Below, piece by piece: positions 1 through 8,594 of a DNA stretch of 8,725 nucleotides. The stretch's first letter is position 1. The number at the start of each line of letters is the position of its first letter. Position numbers and translations under genes: made by a program. The stretch comes from Bordetella parapertussis (GTDB lineage Bacteria > Pseudomonadota > Gammaproteobacteria > Burkholderiales > Burkholderiaceae_C). Location of the stretch: the NCBI GenBank assembly GCA_945882755.1, contig CAMCWS010000082.1, forward strand, positions 1-8,725, given 5' to 3'. The notes under the pieces were generated by a model that saw nothing but the letters and a program-made list of their open reading frames with translations, searched no databases and was not told the origin of the DNA.

Positions 1-1763
1 TGCAGGCCCAACTCGGTTTGCCAAGCGGCTTTGTCGATGTGGGTGACCGTGTTGAATTGCTCGGCGGTGAAGTTCAAGCCATTCCAGTTGAGTTCGCCAT
101 AGCTGGGGCTGATGCCGAACACGTTTTCTTGGCCCTTGGCCTTGCCTTCGATGCGGTCGATCATCCACTTCAAGACGCGCATGTTCTCACCGTAGCCGGG
201 CCAAACGAACTTGCCGTCCTCGCCTTTGCGGAACCAGTTGACACAGTAAATGCCGGGCAATTGGGCGCCGCTGCCTTGCAGTTTTTTGCCCAGTTGCAGC
301 CAGTGTTGGAAATAGTCGCTCATGTTGTAGCCTGCAAATGGCAGCATGGCGAACGGGTCGCGGCGCACCACGCCTTGCTGACCGGCAGCGGCTGCGGTGG
401 TCTCCGACCCCATGGTGGCGGCCATGTAAACGCCTTCCACCCAGTTGCGGGCCTCGGTGACCAAGGGCACGGTGGTGGAACGGCGTCCGCCAAAGATGAA
501 GGCATCAATCGCCACGCCTGCAGGGTCATCCCAGGCGCTGTCGAGCGCCGGGTTGTTGGTGGCGGCCACGGTGAAGCGGGCGTTGGGGTGGGCGGCTTTG
601 GCGCCGGTTTCTTTGGCCATGGCTGGGGTCCAATCTTTGCCCTGCCAGTCGATGCAGTGGGCGGGGGCCTCGCTCATGCCTTCCCACCAGACGTCGCCGT
701 CGTCGGTCAAGGCTACGTTGGTGAAGATCACGTCACGGTCCAAGCTGGCCATGCAATTGGGGTTGGTCAAGGTGTTGGTGCCAGGAGCCACGCCAAAGTA
801 ACCGGCCTCGGGGTTGATGGCGCGCAGACGGCCGTCGGCACCGGGTTTGATCCAGGCGATGTCGTCACCGATGGTGGTGACGCTCCAGCCTGGCATGCCG
901 GCTGGTGGAATCAACATGGCGAAATTGGTTTTGCCACAGGCGCTGGGGAAGGCCGCGGCCACGTGGTACTTTTTGCCCTCGGGGTTGGTCACGCCCAGAA
1001 TCAGCATGTGCTCGGCCAGCCAGCCTTGGTCGCGGCCCATGTTGGAGGCGATGCGCAGCGCGAAGCATTTTTTGCCCAACAGCGCGTTGCCGCCGTAGCC
1101 GGATCCGTAAGACCAGATTTCGCGGGTTTCGGGGTAGTGCACGATGTACTTGGTTTTGTTGCAAGGCCAGCTCACGTCTTGGTCGCCGGCTTTCAACGGT
1201 GCGCCCACGGTGTGCACACAGGGCACGAACTCGCCGTCCTCGCCCAGCACGTCGTACACCGCTTGGCCCATGCGGGTCATGATCTTCATGTTGACCGCCA
1301 CATAGGCGCTGTCCGAGAGCTCGATGCCAATGTGGGCGATGGGGCTGCCCAAAGGGCCCATGGAGAAAGGCACCACGTACATGGTGCGACCCGCCATGCA
1401 GCCGTCAAACAGCGGTTGCAGGGTTTGGCGCATTTCGGCTGGCGCCATCCAGTTGTTGGTGGGGCCAGCGTGCTCTTTGTGTTCGGAGCAGATGTAGGTG
1501 CGGTCTTCCACGCGGGCCACGTCCGTGGGGTCGGAGCAGGCCAGGAAGGAGTTGGGGCGCTTGACCGGATTGAGTTTCTTGAAGGTGCCGGCATTCACCA
1601 GCACTTGGCAGAGCTGTTGGTACTCGGCCTCGCTGCCGTCACACCAGTGGACTGCGGCGGGTTTGCACAAGGCAGCCATGTCGGCGACCCAAGCGATGAG
1701 CTTGGCGTTTTTCACAAAAGACGGGGCATTCAGCCCGATTCCTTGAGGGATGGGTGCATTCAT
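1..1763 (-). CDS. pckG: Phosphoenolpyruvate carboxykinase (GTP), 3' end cut by the window edge
   Basis: Cytosolic gluconeogenic enzyme that converts oxaloacetate plus GTP to phosphoenolpyruvate, CO2 and GDP. Reading leftwards from the ATG at 1763, 587 codons stay open to the window edge. GTP-type family members are usually about 600-620 residues, so only a short C-terminal piece is missing. Visible motifs are the GTP-class P-loop [13 protein letters not shown], with the reactive cysteine at residue 276 followed by GKTN at 277-280; the downstream [20 protein letters not shown] segment's core [19 protein letters not shown] near the end; and [12 protein letters not shown] in the middle. These match the GTP class and not the unrelated ATP-class enzyme. 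The start is supported by AGGAG (1770-1774), six bases upstream. An intrinsic terminator at 1841-1865 separates the gene from the small gene behind it, so it probably has its own promoter, though I found no convincing one. The long open frame on the opposite strand is a codon-bias shadow. Confidence 0.96.
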   Translation of the reverse strand, partial: MNAPIPQGIGLNAPSFVKNAKLIAWVADMAALCKPAAVHWCDGSEAEYQQLCQVLVNAGTFKKLNPVKRPNSFLACSDPTDVARVEDRTYICSEHKEHAGPTNNWMAPAEMRQTLQPLFDGCMAGRTMYVVPFSMGPLGSPIAHIGIELSDSAYVAVNMKIMTRMGQAVYDVLGEDGEFVPCVHTVGAPLKAGDQDVSWPCNKTKYIVHYPETREIWSYGSGYGGNALLGKKCFALRIASNMGRDQGWLAEHMLILGVTNPEGKKYHVAAAFPSACGKTNFAMLIPPAGMPGWSVTTIGDDIAWIKPGADGRLRAINPEAGYFGVAPGTNTLTNPNCMASLDRDVIFTNVALTDDGDVWWEGMSEAPAHCIDWQGKDWTPAMAKETGAKAAHPNARFTVAATNNPALDSAWDDPAGVAIDAFIFGGRRSTTVPLVTEARNWVEGVYMAATMGSETTAAAAGQQGVVRRDPFAMLPFAGYNMSDYFQHWLQLGKKLQGSGAQLPGIYCVNWFRKGEDGKFVWPGYGENMRVLKWMIDRIEGKAKGQENVFGISPSYGELNWNGLNFTAEQFNTVTHIDKAAWQTELGL

Positions 1764-1795
1764 GGGGAGCTCCTAACTTCAATTGGTTAAGGTCA

Positions 1796-1811
1796 ATGCC
1801 CTGCAGGGCAT
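1796..1811. promoter_or_regulatory. 16-bp perfect palindrome in the pckG leader, possible operator
   Basis: The sequence ATGCCCTGCAGGGCAT is its own reverse complement over all 16 bases. It lies 33 bases upstream of the pckG start and downstream of the terminator of the preceding gene, where a dimeric repressor or activator site would be expected. I do not recognise a specific regulator's consensus in it. It could also fold as a short hairpin in the mRNA leader. The palindrome is read directly from the sequence; operator function is inference. Confidence 0.4.
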
Positions 1812-1840
1812 CCAACACAAGGCATTCACCTCAAGCCAAT

Positions 1841-1865
1841 AAAAAAGCGCCATGGGATAGGCGCT
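1841..1865 (-). terminator. Rho-independent terminator after the small membrane-protein gene
   Basis: Read on the minus strand, AGCGCC (1865-1860) pairs with GGCGCT (1851-1846) across an 8-base loop. It is followed at once by six T residues (1846-1841, sharing the last stem base). It lies 26 bases past the stop codon of the 45-residue gene and 78 bases before pckG, so it should end the small gene's transcript and insulate pckG. Confidence 0.82.
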
Positions 1866-1890
1866 GTCAGGTAACGGGTCAGCGGCCGAT

Positions 1891-2028
1891 TCAGGCCATG
1901 AAGACCGCGATAAAGGCCAACAAAAAAATCAAAATGCCGCCGCCAATGGGCAACACGATGGGCATGAGGGGAACAATGGACTCAACGATATCTTGTTCTT
2001 CGCCATCATGGTTGTGCGTATCAGACAT
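1891..2028 (-). CDS. Small single-span membrane protein, 45 residues, function unknown
   Basis: The reading frame starts at ATG 2028 and stops at TGA 1893-1891. A good Shine-Dalgarno GGAG (2036-2039) lies seven bases upstream and an intrinsic terminator follows, so it has all the parts of a complete short gene. The first 13 residues (MSDTHNHDGEEQD) are hydrophilic and acidic with two histidines. From about residue 18 to 45 the chain is almost entirely hydrophobic, with prolines and a GGG turn near residues 29-31, giving one transmembrane helix or a kinked pair. There are no lysines or arginines. The acidic N-terminus would favour an outward-facing N-terminus by the positive-inside rule, but this is weak. 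It is divergent from metH1 across 60 bases. I do not recognise the family and assign no function. A longer frame reading in from the metH1 antisense strand is ignored because the start at 2028 has the ribosome binding site. Confidence 0.75.
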   Translation of the reverse strand: MSDTHNHDGEEQDIVESIVPLMPIVLPIGGGILIFLLAFIAVFMA

Positions 2029-2052
2029 AAAGTAACTCCAATAAAGAGATGT

Positions 2053-2083
2053 GGATTCTAACCATGGCAAGCTTCTAGAATCC
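2053..2083. promoter_or_regulatory. Symmetric divergent promoter pair (inverted repeat)
   Basis: GGATTCTA (2053-2060) and TAGAATCC (2076-2083) are perfect 8-bp inverted repeats around a 15-base centre. On the plus strand TAGAAT (2076-2081) matches the TATAAT -10 box at five of six bases and stands exactly 17 bases after GGATTC (2053-2058), a weak -35. On the minus strand the same is true: TAGAAT is 2060-2055 and GGATTC is 2083-2078, again 17 bases apart. The plus promoter would start transcription at about 2088-2089 and the minus one at about 2048. The repeat is observed; promoter activity is inference, and the -35 match is poor. A dimeric regulator site is the alternative. Confidence 0.45.
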
Positions 2084-2088
2084 TGACC

Positions 2089-3159
<1,071 letters not shown>

Positions 3160-3201
3160 TCAAAAATAATAAAAAACAGGTAGTAATTTTTAAGTTTTTT
3201 G

Positions 3202-3229
3202 TTGACATTAGCAAAAATAAGCTCAAAAT
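3202..3229 (+). promoter_or_regulatory. Probable sigma-70 promoter in the AT-rich insert
   Basis: TTGACA (3202-3207) is a perfect -35 box. With a 16-base spacer it is followed by CAAAAT (3224-3229), which matches TATAAT at four of six. The surroundings are strongly AT-rich with A and T runs upstream, resembling an UP element. The predicted start is near 3236, about 25 bases before the ATG of the 70-codon frame and ahead of its GGAG. A second, overlapping candidate is TTAGCA (3208-3213), an 18-base spacer and CATACT (3232-3237). In such AT-rich DNA, chance matches are common. Confidence 0.45.
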
Positions 3230-3260
3230 AGCATACTTATTAATTCACTGGAGTTGAATC

Positions 3261-3473
3261 ATGAGTTTCTTTGCGCTTTCTGACCATTCTTCTTGGCAGG
3301 CTTTTTGGGTGCAATCCGCTGGCAATAGCAGACTTTACGAAGAATCATTCAGTTTATTTAACAAAAGGTTTTTTGCTGCGCACCAAATACAAGCCAGCAG
3401 TTCTGGTCCGGCCTACCAAAACAAGTGGGCGCCGCATACCGTGGCCTTGCCTTCTTGGGCGCGGCTGCATTAA
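3261..3473 (+). CDS. Hypothetical protein, 70 residues, between the two metH genes
   Basis: This frame has ATG at 3261, GGAG (3250-3253) seven bases before it, and a promoter-like TTGACA further up, which argue that it is expressed. The product (MSFFALSDHSSWQAFW...) has many aromatic residues and serines, no clear transmembrane helix and no domain I recognise. Codon use differs from the neighbours: AGA, AGG, ATA and TTA appear, which are rare in the flanking genes. Its second half is GC-richer, so the frame may be composite or a remnant. An overlapping +1 frame (3271-3510) is as long but lacks a ribosome binding site. No terminator is visible between its stop and the riboswitch, so its transcript could run into metH2. 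It could be a real orphan small protein, a decayed gene, or a translated leader. Confidence 0.4.
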   Translation: MSFFALSDHSSWQAFWVQSAGNSRLYEESFSLFNKRFFAAHQIQASSSGPAYQNKWAPHTVALPSWARLH

Positions 3474-3507
3474 AAAGAGCATAGAAAAAGCAGGTGTGAA
3501 GACCCGC

Positions 3508-3513
3508 TAAAAT
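3508..3513 (+). promoter_or_regulatory. -10 box of the riboswitch-metH2 transcript
   Basis: TAAAAT matches TATAAT at five of six bases. It ends seven bases before 3520-3521, exactly where the first helix of the SAH riboswitch begins, so the transcript would start at the aptamer. No good -35 box is present at 16-18 bases upstream (the sequence there is A-rich), so promoter strength or an activator requirement cannot be judged. Confidence 0.45.
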
Positions 3514-3519
3514 ATTGTC

Positions 3520-3586
3520 ATCTCAAGGAGCGTTGCAGCTTCCCACGAAGCCAGGCTTGAGATGATTCTTCGCAACGACGCTCGCC
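3520..3586 (+). promoter_or_regulatory. S-adenosylhomocysteine (SAH) riboswitch upstream of metH2
   Basis: The segment fits the SAH riboswitch family known in front of ahcY and metH in proteobacteria. ATCTCAAG (3520-3527) pairs perfectly with CTTGAGAT (3556-3563). Between them GCTTC (3538-3542) and GAAGC (3547-3551) make a hairpin with loop CCAC. GAGCG then TTGC (3528-3536) pair with GCAA (3572-3575) and CGCTC (3579-3583) downstream of the first helix, so the two helices interleave as a pseudoknot, as in this family. The conserved-looking AAGGAGCGTTGC, GCCAGGCTTGAG and GCAACGACGCTCGCC stretches agree with the family pattern as I remember it. The metH2 Shine-Dalgarno (3602-3608) lies about 20 bases past the pseudoknot. 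Known members raise expression when SAH is bound. The structure is seen, the family assignment is by recognition, and the direction of control is from the family. Confidence 0.9.
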
Positions 3587-3611
3587 TGTTTTGCATCCTT
3601 CAGGTGAGCCC

Positions 3612-6431
3612 ATGACGACCCCACATACCGCTGTACCCCCCATGAAGCTATCTGGCTTGGAGCCGGTTCGCATTGGCGTGACCGCCAGCGATGACGGCAC
3701 AGGCACGGCGCAGCAAGCCACCTTTGTGAACATCGGCGAGCGCACCAACGTCACTGGCTCCAAAGCGTTTGCCCGCATGATCTTGAACGGCGAGTACGAG
3801 CAAGCACTGGCCGTGGCGCGGCAGCAAGTGGAAAACGGCGCGCAAATCATCGACATCAACATGGACGAGGCCATGCTCGATAGCCTTGCCGCCATGGTGC
3901 GGTTTTTGAACCTGATCGCCTCTGAGCCCGACATCGCCCGTGTGCCCATCATGATCGACAGCTCCAAGTGGAGCGTCATCGAGGCGGGTCTGCGCTGCAT
4001 CCAAGGCAAGGGCATTGTGAATTCCATCAGCATGAAAGAGGGTTTGGACGAATTCAAACGCCAAGCCAAGCTGATCAAGCGCTATGGCGCGGCGGCGGTG
4101 GTGATGGCGTTTGATGAAAAAGGCCAGGCCGACACCTACCAACGCAAGGTGGAGATTTGCGAACGCGCTTACCGCGTGTTGGTCGACGAGGTCGGCTTTG
4201 CGCCCGAGGACATCATCTTCGACCCGAATATTTTTGCCATCGCCACCGGCATTGAAGAGCACGACAACTACGCGGTGGACTTCATCAACGCCACCCGCTG
4301 GATCAAACAGAACCTGCCCGGCGCGAAGGTGAGCGGTGGCGTGTCGAATGTGAGTTTTTCATTCCGCGGCAACGACCCAGTGCGCGAAGCCATCCACACC
4401 GTGTTTCTGTACCACGCCATCCAAGCGGGCATGGACATGGGCATCGTCAACGCCGGCATGGTGGGCGTGTACGACGACCTTGAGCCCACGCTGCGCGAGC
4501 GGGTGGAAGACGTGGTCCTGAACAGAACGCCGCAATACAAAGACGGCGAAGAACACCTCACCGCGGGTGAGCGCCTGATTGAAGTGGCCGAAAGTGCCAA
4601 AGGTGCGGCCAAGGACGACAGCGCCAAACTCGCTTGGCGTGGCACGGCTGACGCGCCTGTGAGTGTGTCGCACAAACTCAGCCACGCCCTGGTGCATGGC
4701 ATCACCGAGTTCATCAACGAAGACACCGAAGCCGCTTACCAAGAGGTGTTGGCCCGTGGTGGCAGGCCCTTACATGTGATCGAAGGCCCGCTCATGGACG
4801 GCATGAATGTGGTGGGCGATTTGTTTGGCCAAGGGAAGATGTTTTTGCCGCAGGTGGTGAAAAGCGCCCGTGTGATGAAGCAGGCCGTGGCCCACCTCAT
4901 CCCTTACATCGAAGAAGAAAAACGCTTGCAAGAAGCCGCTGGCGAGGACGTGAAAACCAAGGGCAAGATCGTGATTGCCACGGTCAAAGGCGATGTGCAT
5001 GACATTGGCAAAAACATCGTCACCGTGGTCTTGCAATGCAACAACTTTGACGTGGTCAACATGGGTGTGATGGTGCCTTGCCACGAAATCTTGGCCCGCG
5101 CCAAGGTGGAGGGCGCGGACATCATCGGTTTGTCGGGCCTCATCACCCCCAGCTTGGAAGAAATGCAGTACGTCGCCGCCGAGATGCAAAAGGACGACCA
5201 CTTCCGCTTGCGCAAAATCCCCTTGCTGATCGGTGGCGCCACCTGCAGCCGTGTGCACACCGCGGTGAAGATTGCGCCGCACTACGAAGGGCCGGTGGTT
5301 TATGTGCCCGACGCATCACGCAGCGTGGGTGTGGCGCAAGGCCTGCTGAGTGACCAAGCGGCGCAGTACATCGAAGAACTCAACGCTGACTACGCCAAGG
5401 TGCGCGAGCAACACGCCAACAAAAAGCAAACCCCCTTGCTGCCGCTGGCCAAGGCCCGTGCCAATGCTGCGGTCATCGATTGGGCAGCGTTTCAGCCCAC
5501 CTCACCGAAGTTCATCGGCAAGCGGGTCTTCAAAAACTTTGATTTGGCCGAGTTGGAGCCCTTCATCGACTGGGGCCCGTTCTTCCAAACCTGGGATTTG
5601 GCCGGCCCCTTCCCCGCCATTTTGAAAGACGAGGTGGTGGGCACTGAAGCGCAGCGGGTGTTCAGCGATGGCAAGCGCATGTTGAAACGGCTGATTGAAG
5701 GCCGCTGGTTGCAAGCCCATGCGGTGGTGGGCTTGTACCCCGCCAACAGCGTGGGCGACGACATTGTGCTGTGGACCGACGAGAGCCGCAGCCAACGAGC
5801 GCTCACCTGGCACGGCTTGCGTCAGCAAACCGAAAAGCCGGTGCATGATGGCGTGCAAAACCCCAACCGTTGTTTGTCTGACTTTGTCGCGCCTTTGAAC
5901 CATGCGCAAGGCCAGGCCAGCGGCTTGCAAGACCATGTGGGCCTGTTCGCGGTCACTGCGGGCGTGGGCGTGGACGCCAAAGAGAAGTATTTCATGGACG
6001 ACCACGACGACTACAGCGCCATCATGCTCAAAGCCTTGGCCGACCGCTTGGCCGAAGCCTTTGCCGAATGCATGCATGCCCGGGTGCGCCGCGACCTGTG
6101 GGGTTACGCCGCCGCAGAAACTTTGAGCAATGAAGAACTCATCAAAGAAAAGTACCAAGGCATTCGCCCCGCGCCCGGCTACCCCGCTTGCCCCGACCAC
6201 AGCGTGAAAAAGCAAATGTTCGATTTGCTGCAATGCCAAGACATTGGCATGACGCTGACTGAGAGCATGGCCATGACACCTGCGGCGAGTGTGAGCGGTT
6301 TTTACCTCGCCCACCCCGAGGCCACCTACTTCAACGTGGGCCGCATTGGCGACGACCAAGTGCAAGACTTGTCCAAGCGCCAAGGTGTGGACGACAAAGA
6401 CTTGTTGCGCTTGCTGGCGCCTAATCTTTAA
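3612..6431 (+). CDS. metH: Methionine synthase, folate/cobalamin/reactivation subunit (C-terminal part of MetH)
   Basis: A 939-residue cytosolic protein carrying the remaining modules of B12-dependent methionine synthase. It takes the methyl group from 5-methyl-tetrahydrofolate onto cob(I)alamin and passes it to homocysteine held by the partner encoded at 2089-3159. In order: a linker with MKLSGLEP (11-18) as found at this joint in one-piece MetH; a pterin-binding barrel from about 37 to 350 with [13 protein letters not shown] (38-50); a helical cobalamin cap from about 355 to 445; a B12-binding domain from about 446 to 600 with DVHDIG, where His463 is the cobalt ligand, then [11 protein letters not shown] and GGATCS; and an AdoMet-binding reactivation domain to the end with [13 protein letters not shown] (Arg852, Tyr857). 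It ends in LAPNL, normal for the family. ATG 3612 is chosen because AGGTGAG (3602-3608) precedes it. A TTG at 3591 is in frame but has no such site and abuts the riboswitch. No clear terminator follows on this strand. Confidence 0.95.
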   Translation: MTTPHTAVPPMKLSGLEPVRIGVTASDDGTGTAQQATFVNIGERTNVTGSKAFARMILNGEYEQALAVARQQVENGAQIIDINMDEAMLDSLAAMVRFLNLIASEPDIARVPIMIDSSKWSVIEAGLRCIQGKGIVNSISMKEGLDEFKRQAKLIKRYGAAAVVMAFDEKGQADTYQRKVEICERAYRVLVDEVGFAPEDIIFDPNIFAIATGIEEHDNYAVDFINATRWIKQNLPGAKVSGGVSNVSFSFRGNDPVREAIHTVFLYHAIQAGMDMGIVNAGMVGVYDDLEPTLRERVEDVVLNRTPQYKDGEEHLTAGERLIEVAESAKGAAKDDSAKLAWRGTADAPVSVSHKLSHALVHGITEFINEDTEAAYQEVLARGGRPLHVIEGPLMDGMNVVGDLFGQGKMFLPQVVKSARVMKQAVAHLIPYIEEEKRLQEAAGEDVKTKGKIVIATVKGDVHDIGKNIVTVVLQCNNFDVVNMGVMVPCHEILARAKVEGADIIGLSGLITPSLEEMQYVAAEMQKDDHFRLRKIPLLIGGATCSRVHTAVKIAPHYEGPVVYVPDASRSVGVAQGLLSDQAAQYIEELNADYAKVREQHANKKQTPLLPLAKARANAAVIDWAAFQPTSPKFIGKRVFKNFDLAELEPFIDWGPFFQTWDLAGPFPAILKDEVVGTEAQRVFSDGKRMLKRLIEGRWLQAHAVVGLYPANSVGDDIVLWTDESRSQRALTWHGLRQQTEKPVHDGVQNPNRCLSDFVAPLNHAQGQASGLQDHVGLFAVTAGVGVDAKEKYFMDDHDDYSAIMLKALADRLAEAFAECMHARVRRDLWGYAAAETLSNEELIKEKYQGIRPAPGYPACPDHSVKKQMFDLLQCQDIGMTLTESMAMTPAASVSGFYLAHPEATYFNVGRIGDDQVQDLSKRQGVDDKDLLRLLAPNL

Positions 6432-6433
6432 CC

Positions 6434-6604
6434 CGTCATTGCTAGGCCCTTTTCGTCATTGCGAGGAGCGTCAGCGACGCGGCAATATGGAGCCCTAGAT
6501 TGCTTCGCTGCGCTCGCAATGACAAGATCGTCCTCGCAATGACAAGATCGTCCTCGCAATGACTTTGCTGTCATCGCGATGAGCGAAGCGAAGAAGCGAT
6601 CCAG
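6434..6604. repeat. Composite of dispersed palindromic intergenic repeats (GTCATTGCGAG family)
   Basis: The space between the convergent metH2 and amtB ends is filled with copies of a palindromic element. GTCATTGCGAG (6455-6465) pairs perfectly with CTCGCAATGAC (6513-6523), and an inner stem joins GCAAT (6482-6486) to ATTGC (6499-6503). The right end is then repeated. A degenerate start lies at 6434-6444 and a variant GTCATCGCGAT unit at 6570-6604. Elements with this GTCATTGCGAG...GATTGCTTCGC signature are scattered between genes in many unrelated bacteria. There is no coding potential I trust. It could stabilise the 3' end of either mRNA. Confidence 0.8.
6513..6563. repeat. 20-bp direct tandem repeat, two and a half copies
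   Basis: The unit CTCGCAATGACAAGATCGTC occurs at 6513-6532 and again without change at 6533-6552, followed by its first 11 bases at 6553-6563. It begins with the right arm of the palindromic element, so it looks like local duplication of that element's end. Identical copies suggest recent duplication or slippage. Confidence 0.9.
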
Positions 6605-6608
6605 ACAC

Positions 6609-6630
6609 AAAAACGCCCGCCTAAGCGGGC
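6609..6630 (-). terminator. Rho-independent terminator of the glnK-amtB operon
   Basis: On the minus strand GCCCGC (6630-6625), loop TTAG, and GCGGGC (6620-6615) form a strong GC stem. After one G it is followed by five T residues (6613-6609). It lies about 27 bases beyond the amtB stop. On the plus strand the stem is followed by TTCCCGTTT, which is only partly T-rich, so it may also weakly stop metH2 transcripts. Confidence 0.85.
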
Positions 6631-6635
6631 TTCCC

Positions 6636-6655
6636 GTTTCTCCCTAAAGAGAAAC
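6636..6655 (-). repeat. Second hairpin immediately after the amtB stop
   Basis: GTTTCTC (6636-6642) and GAGAAAC (6649-6655) are perfect 7-bp inverted repeats around CCTAAA. The hairpin starts two bases after the amtB stop codon and precedes the main terminator. It has no T tract of its own. A protective 3' stem or part of a tandem terminator is the likely role. Confidence 0.6.
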
Positions 6656-6657
6656 TG

Positions 6658-8181
6658 TTAGCGGTGGTAAGCGGTCTCGCCGTGGCTGGAAATATCCAAA
6701 CCTTCGCGTTCTTCTTCTTCGCTGACACGCAAACCGACCACGATGTCGACCAATTTGAAGGCAATCACAGACACCACGCCCGACCACACGATGGTGGTCA
6801 GCACAGCTTGCGCTTGAATCCACACCTGTCCGCCGATGTTGTAGTCGGGGTTGACCGCATTGGCCACATAGTCGTAGACGCCGGTGCCTCCCAAGGAGGG
6901 GGAAGCAAACACGCCGGTCAACAAGGCGCCGACGATACCGCCCACGCCGTGCACACCGAACACGTCCAAGGTGTCATCTGCGCCCAACATGCGTTTCAAG
7001 CCGTTGACGCCCCACAAACACAAAATACCTGCGACCAAGCCGATGACGATGGCACCCATGGGGCCGACAAATCCGCAAGCAGGGGTGATGGCCACCAAAC
7101 CTGCCACGGCACCTGAGGCTGCGCCCAGCATGGAAGCTTTGCCTTTGGCAACGGCTTCACCGGCAATCCAAGCTAAGGTGGCGGCAGCAGTAGCCACCAA
7201 GGTGTTGACGAAAGCAAGAGCGGTCAAACCATTGGCTTCCAAGTTGGAGCCTGCATTGAAACCAAACCAGCCCACCCACAACAGTGCGGCACCGACCATG
7301 GTCAATGTCAGGCTGTGAGGCGCCATGGATTCTTTGCCGTAACCGATGCGTTTGCCGACCATGAACGCGCCGACCAAGCCTGCAACAGCGGCGTTGATGT
7401 GTACCACCGTGCCACCTGCGAAGTCGAGTGCGCCTTTGGCCCACAACCAGCCCGCAGCAGCGGTGACTTTCTCTAAAGAAGCCGCATCGCTGATTGCGTC
7501 AGGGCCGTCCCAATACCAAACCATGTGAGCCACGGGCAGGTAGCTGAAGGTGAACCACAGCGTACAGAACAACAGCACAGCAGAAAACTTGATGCGCTCT
7601 GCGAATGCGCCGACGATCAAGGCACAGGTGATGGCTGCAAATGTGGCTTGGAAGGCGGCGAAGCTGAGCTCGGGAATGACCACGCCCTTGCTGAAGGTGG
7701 CGGCGAGCGAGTCGACCGTGATGCCTTTGAAGAACAGCTTGTCAAACGAGCCAATGAACGGGTTTCCTGCGGTGAAGGCCAGCGTGTAGCCGTACAGCAC
7801 CCACAACACATAGATGAGCGAGGACACCACAAACACCTGCATCAACACCGACAGCATGTTCTTGGAGCGTACCAAGCCGCCATAAAACAAGGCCAGTCCA
7901 GGGATGGTCATGAGAATGACCAACACAGTAGCGATGGTCATCCAAGCGGTGTCGCCTTTATTGGGTACCAAGGCAGGTGCAGCAGCGGGCGCTTCAGCTT
8001 GCGCCGCAGCCGTGGGCGCAGGAGCCGCAGCCGGGGCAGCAGCTTCGGTTTTCTCAGCAGCGGGTGCAGCAGGTGCGGCGGCTTCAGCAGCAGGCTTGGC
8101 AGGTGCGTCTTCGGCCAGGCTTACACCGTGGGCAAAGACCAAACTCAGCCCCAAGGCTAAGGCGGCAATGATTTTTTTCAT
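6658..8181 (-). CDS. amtB: Ammonium transporter AmtB with Ala/Pro-rich N-terminal extension
   Basis: Inner-membrane Amt/Rh channel protein of 507 residues, which would work as a trimer gated by GlnK. Residues 1-23 form a signal peptide (lysines, hydrophobic core, SLA before ED), as in other bacterial AmtB proteins. Residues 24-72 are a low-complexity Ala/Pro/Glu linker, and the family's multi-span domain runs from about 77 to 485. The pore markers are present: ALDFAGGTVVHINAA with Asp253 and first pore histidine His261, and FGVHGVGG with second pore histidine His411. GWFGFNAGS, FVNTLVATAAA and the tail LRVSEEEEREGLDISSHGE also match AmtB closely. The start at 8181 has AGGA (8190-8193) eight bases upstream, and 23 bases separate it from the glnK stop, so the two share one transcript from the sigma-54 promoter. 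The linker makes it longer than E. coli AmtB, and similar extensions occur in Burkholderiales. Confidence 0.97.
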   Translation of the reverse strand: MKKIIAALALGLSLVFAHGVSLAEDAPAKPAAEAAAPAAPAAEKTEAAAPAAAPAPTAAAQAEAPAAAPALVPNKGDTAWMTIATVLVILMTIPGLALFYGGLVRSKNMLSVLMQVFVVSSLIYVLWVLYGYTLAFTAGNPFIGSFDKLFFKGITVDSLAATFSKGVVIPELSFAAFQATFAAITCALIVGAFAERIKFSAVLLFCTLWFTFSYLPVAHMVWYWDGPDAISDAASLEKVTAAAGWLWAKGALDFAGGTVVHINAAVAGLVGAFMVGKRIGYGKESMAPHSLTLTMVGAALLWVGWFGFNAGSNLEANGLTALAFVNTLVATAAATLAWIAGEAVAKGKASMLGAASGAVAGLVAITPACGFVGPMGAIVIGLVAGILCLWGVNGLKRMLGADDTLDVFGVHGVGGIVGALLTGVFASPSLGGTGVYDYVANAVNPDYNIGGQVWIQAQAVLTTIVWSGVVSVIAFKLVDIVVGLRVSEEEEREGLDISSHGETAYHR

Positions 8182-8204
8182 GATGGTTGTCCTAATCGTT
8201 GGTA

Positions 8205-8555
<351 letters not shown>

Positions 8556-8563
8556 TCAGTAGA

Positions 8564-8582
8564 ACTGCGAAAAATCCGCAGT
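8564..8582 (-). promoter_or_regulatory. Hairpin in the glnK-amtB mRNA leader
   Basis: ACTGCG (8564-8569) and CGCAGT (8577-8582) pair across a 7-base loop that reads GATTTTT on the minus strand. With transcription predicted to start near 8586, this stem would sit at the very 5' end of the mRNA, about 10 bases before the Shine-Dalgarno. A 5' stabilising stem or a weak attenuator is possible. The stem is seen; a role is not established. Confidence 0.4.
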
Positions 8583-8594
8583 GGAACTCACACT

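Noticed and set aside
18..1790. Long plus-strand open frame of about 590 codons opposite pckG
   Set aside because: It is antisense to a clearly identified PEP carboxykinase, has a glycine/valine/histidine-rich composition typical of an antisense shadow of GC-biased codons, and has no ribosome binding site.
3171..3200. AAAAAAC/GTTTTTT inverted repeat as a terminator after metH1
   Set aside because: The stem is almost only A-T pairs with a 16-base loop, too weak for an intrinsic terminator. It more likely reflects the AT-rich composition.
3271..3510. Alternative +1 frame of 79 codons in the AT-rich insert
   Set aside because: It overlaps the 3261 frame, has no ribosome binding site of its own and runs up to the -10 box of the metH2 promoter. 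It may be relevant only if a frameshift exists.
3591..3611. TTG at 3591 as the start of metH2
   Set aside because: It would add seven residues, has no Shine-Dalgarno and directly abuts the riboswitch, whereas ATG 3612 has AGGTGAG in front of it.
5502..6383. Antisense open frame of about 290 codons opposite metH2
   Set aside because: It lies wholly within the reactivation domain coding sequence, lacks a plausible start signal and has shadow-like composition.
6513..6563. Tandem 20-bp units as a small CRISPR array
   Set aside because: The repeats are directly adjacent with no spacers, derive from the end of a palindromic element, and no cas gene is nearby.
7525..8160. Plus-strand frame opposite the amtB 5' half, rich in Gly, Ser, Arg and Gln
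   Set aside because: The repetitive product is the mirror of the Ala/Pro linker of AmtB; there is no ribosome binding site or promoter.
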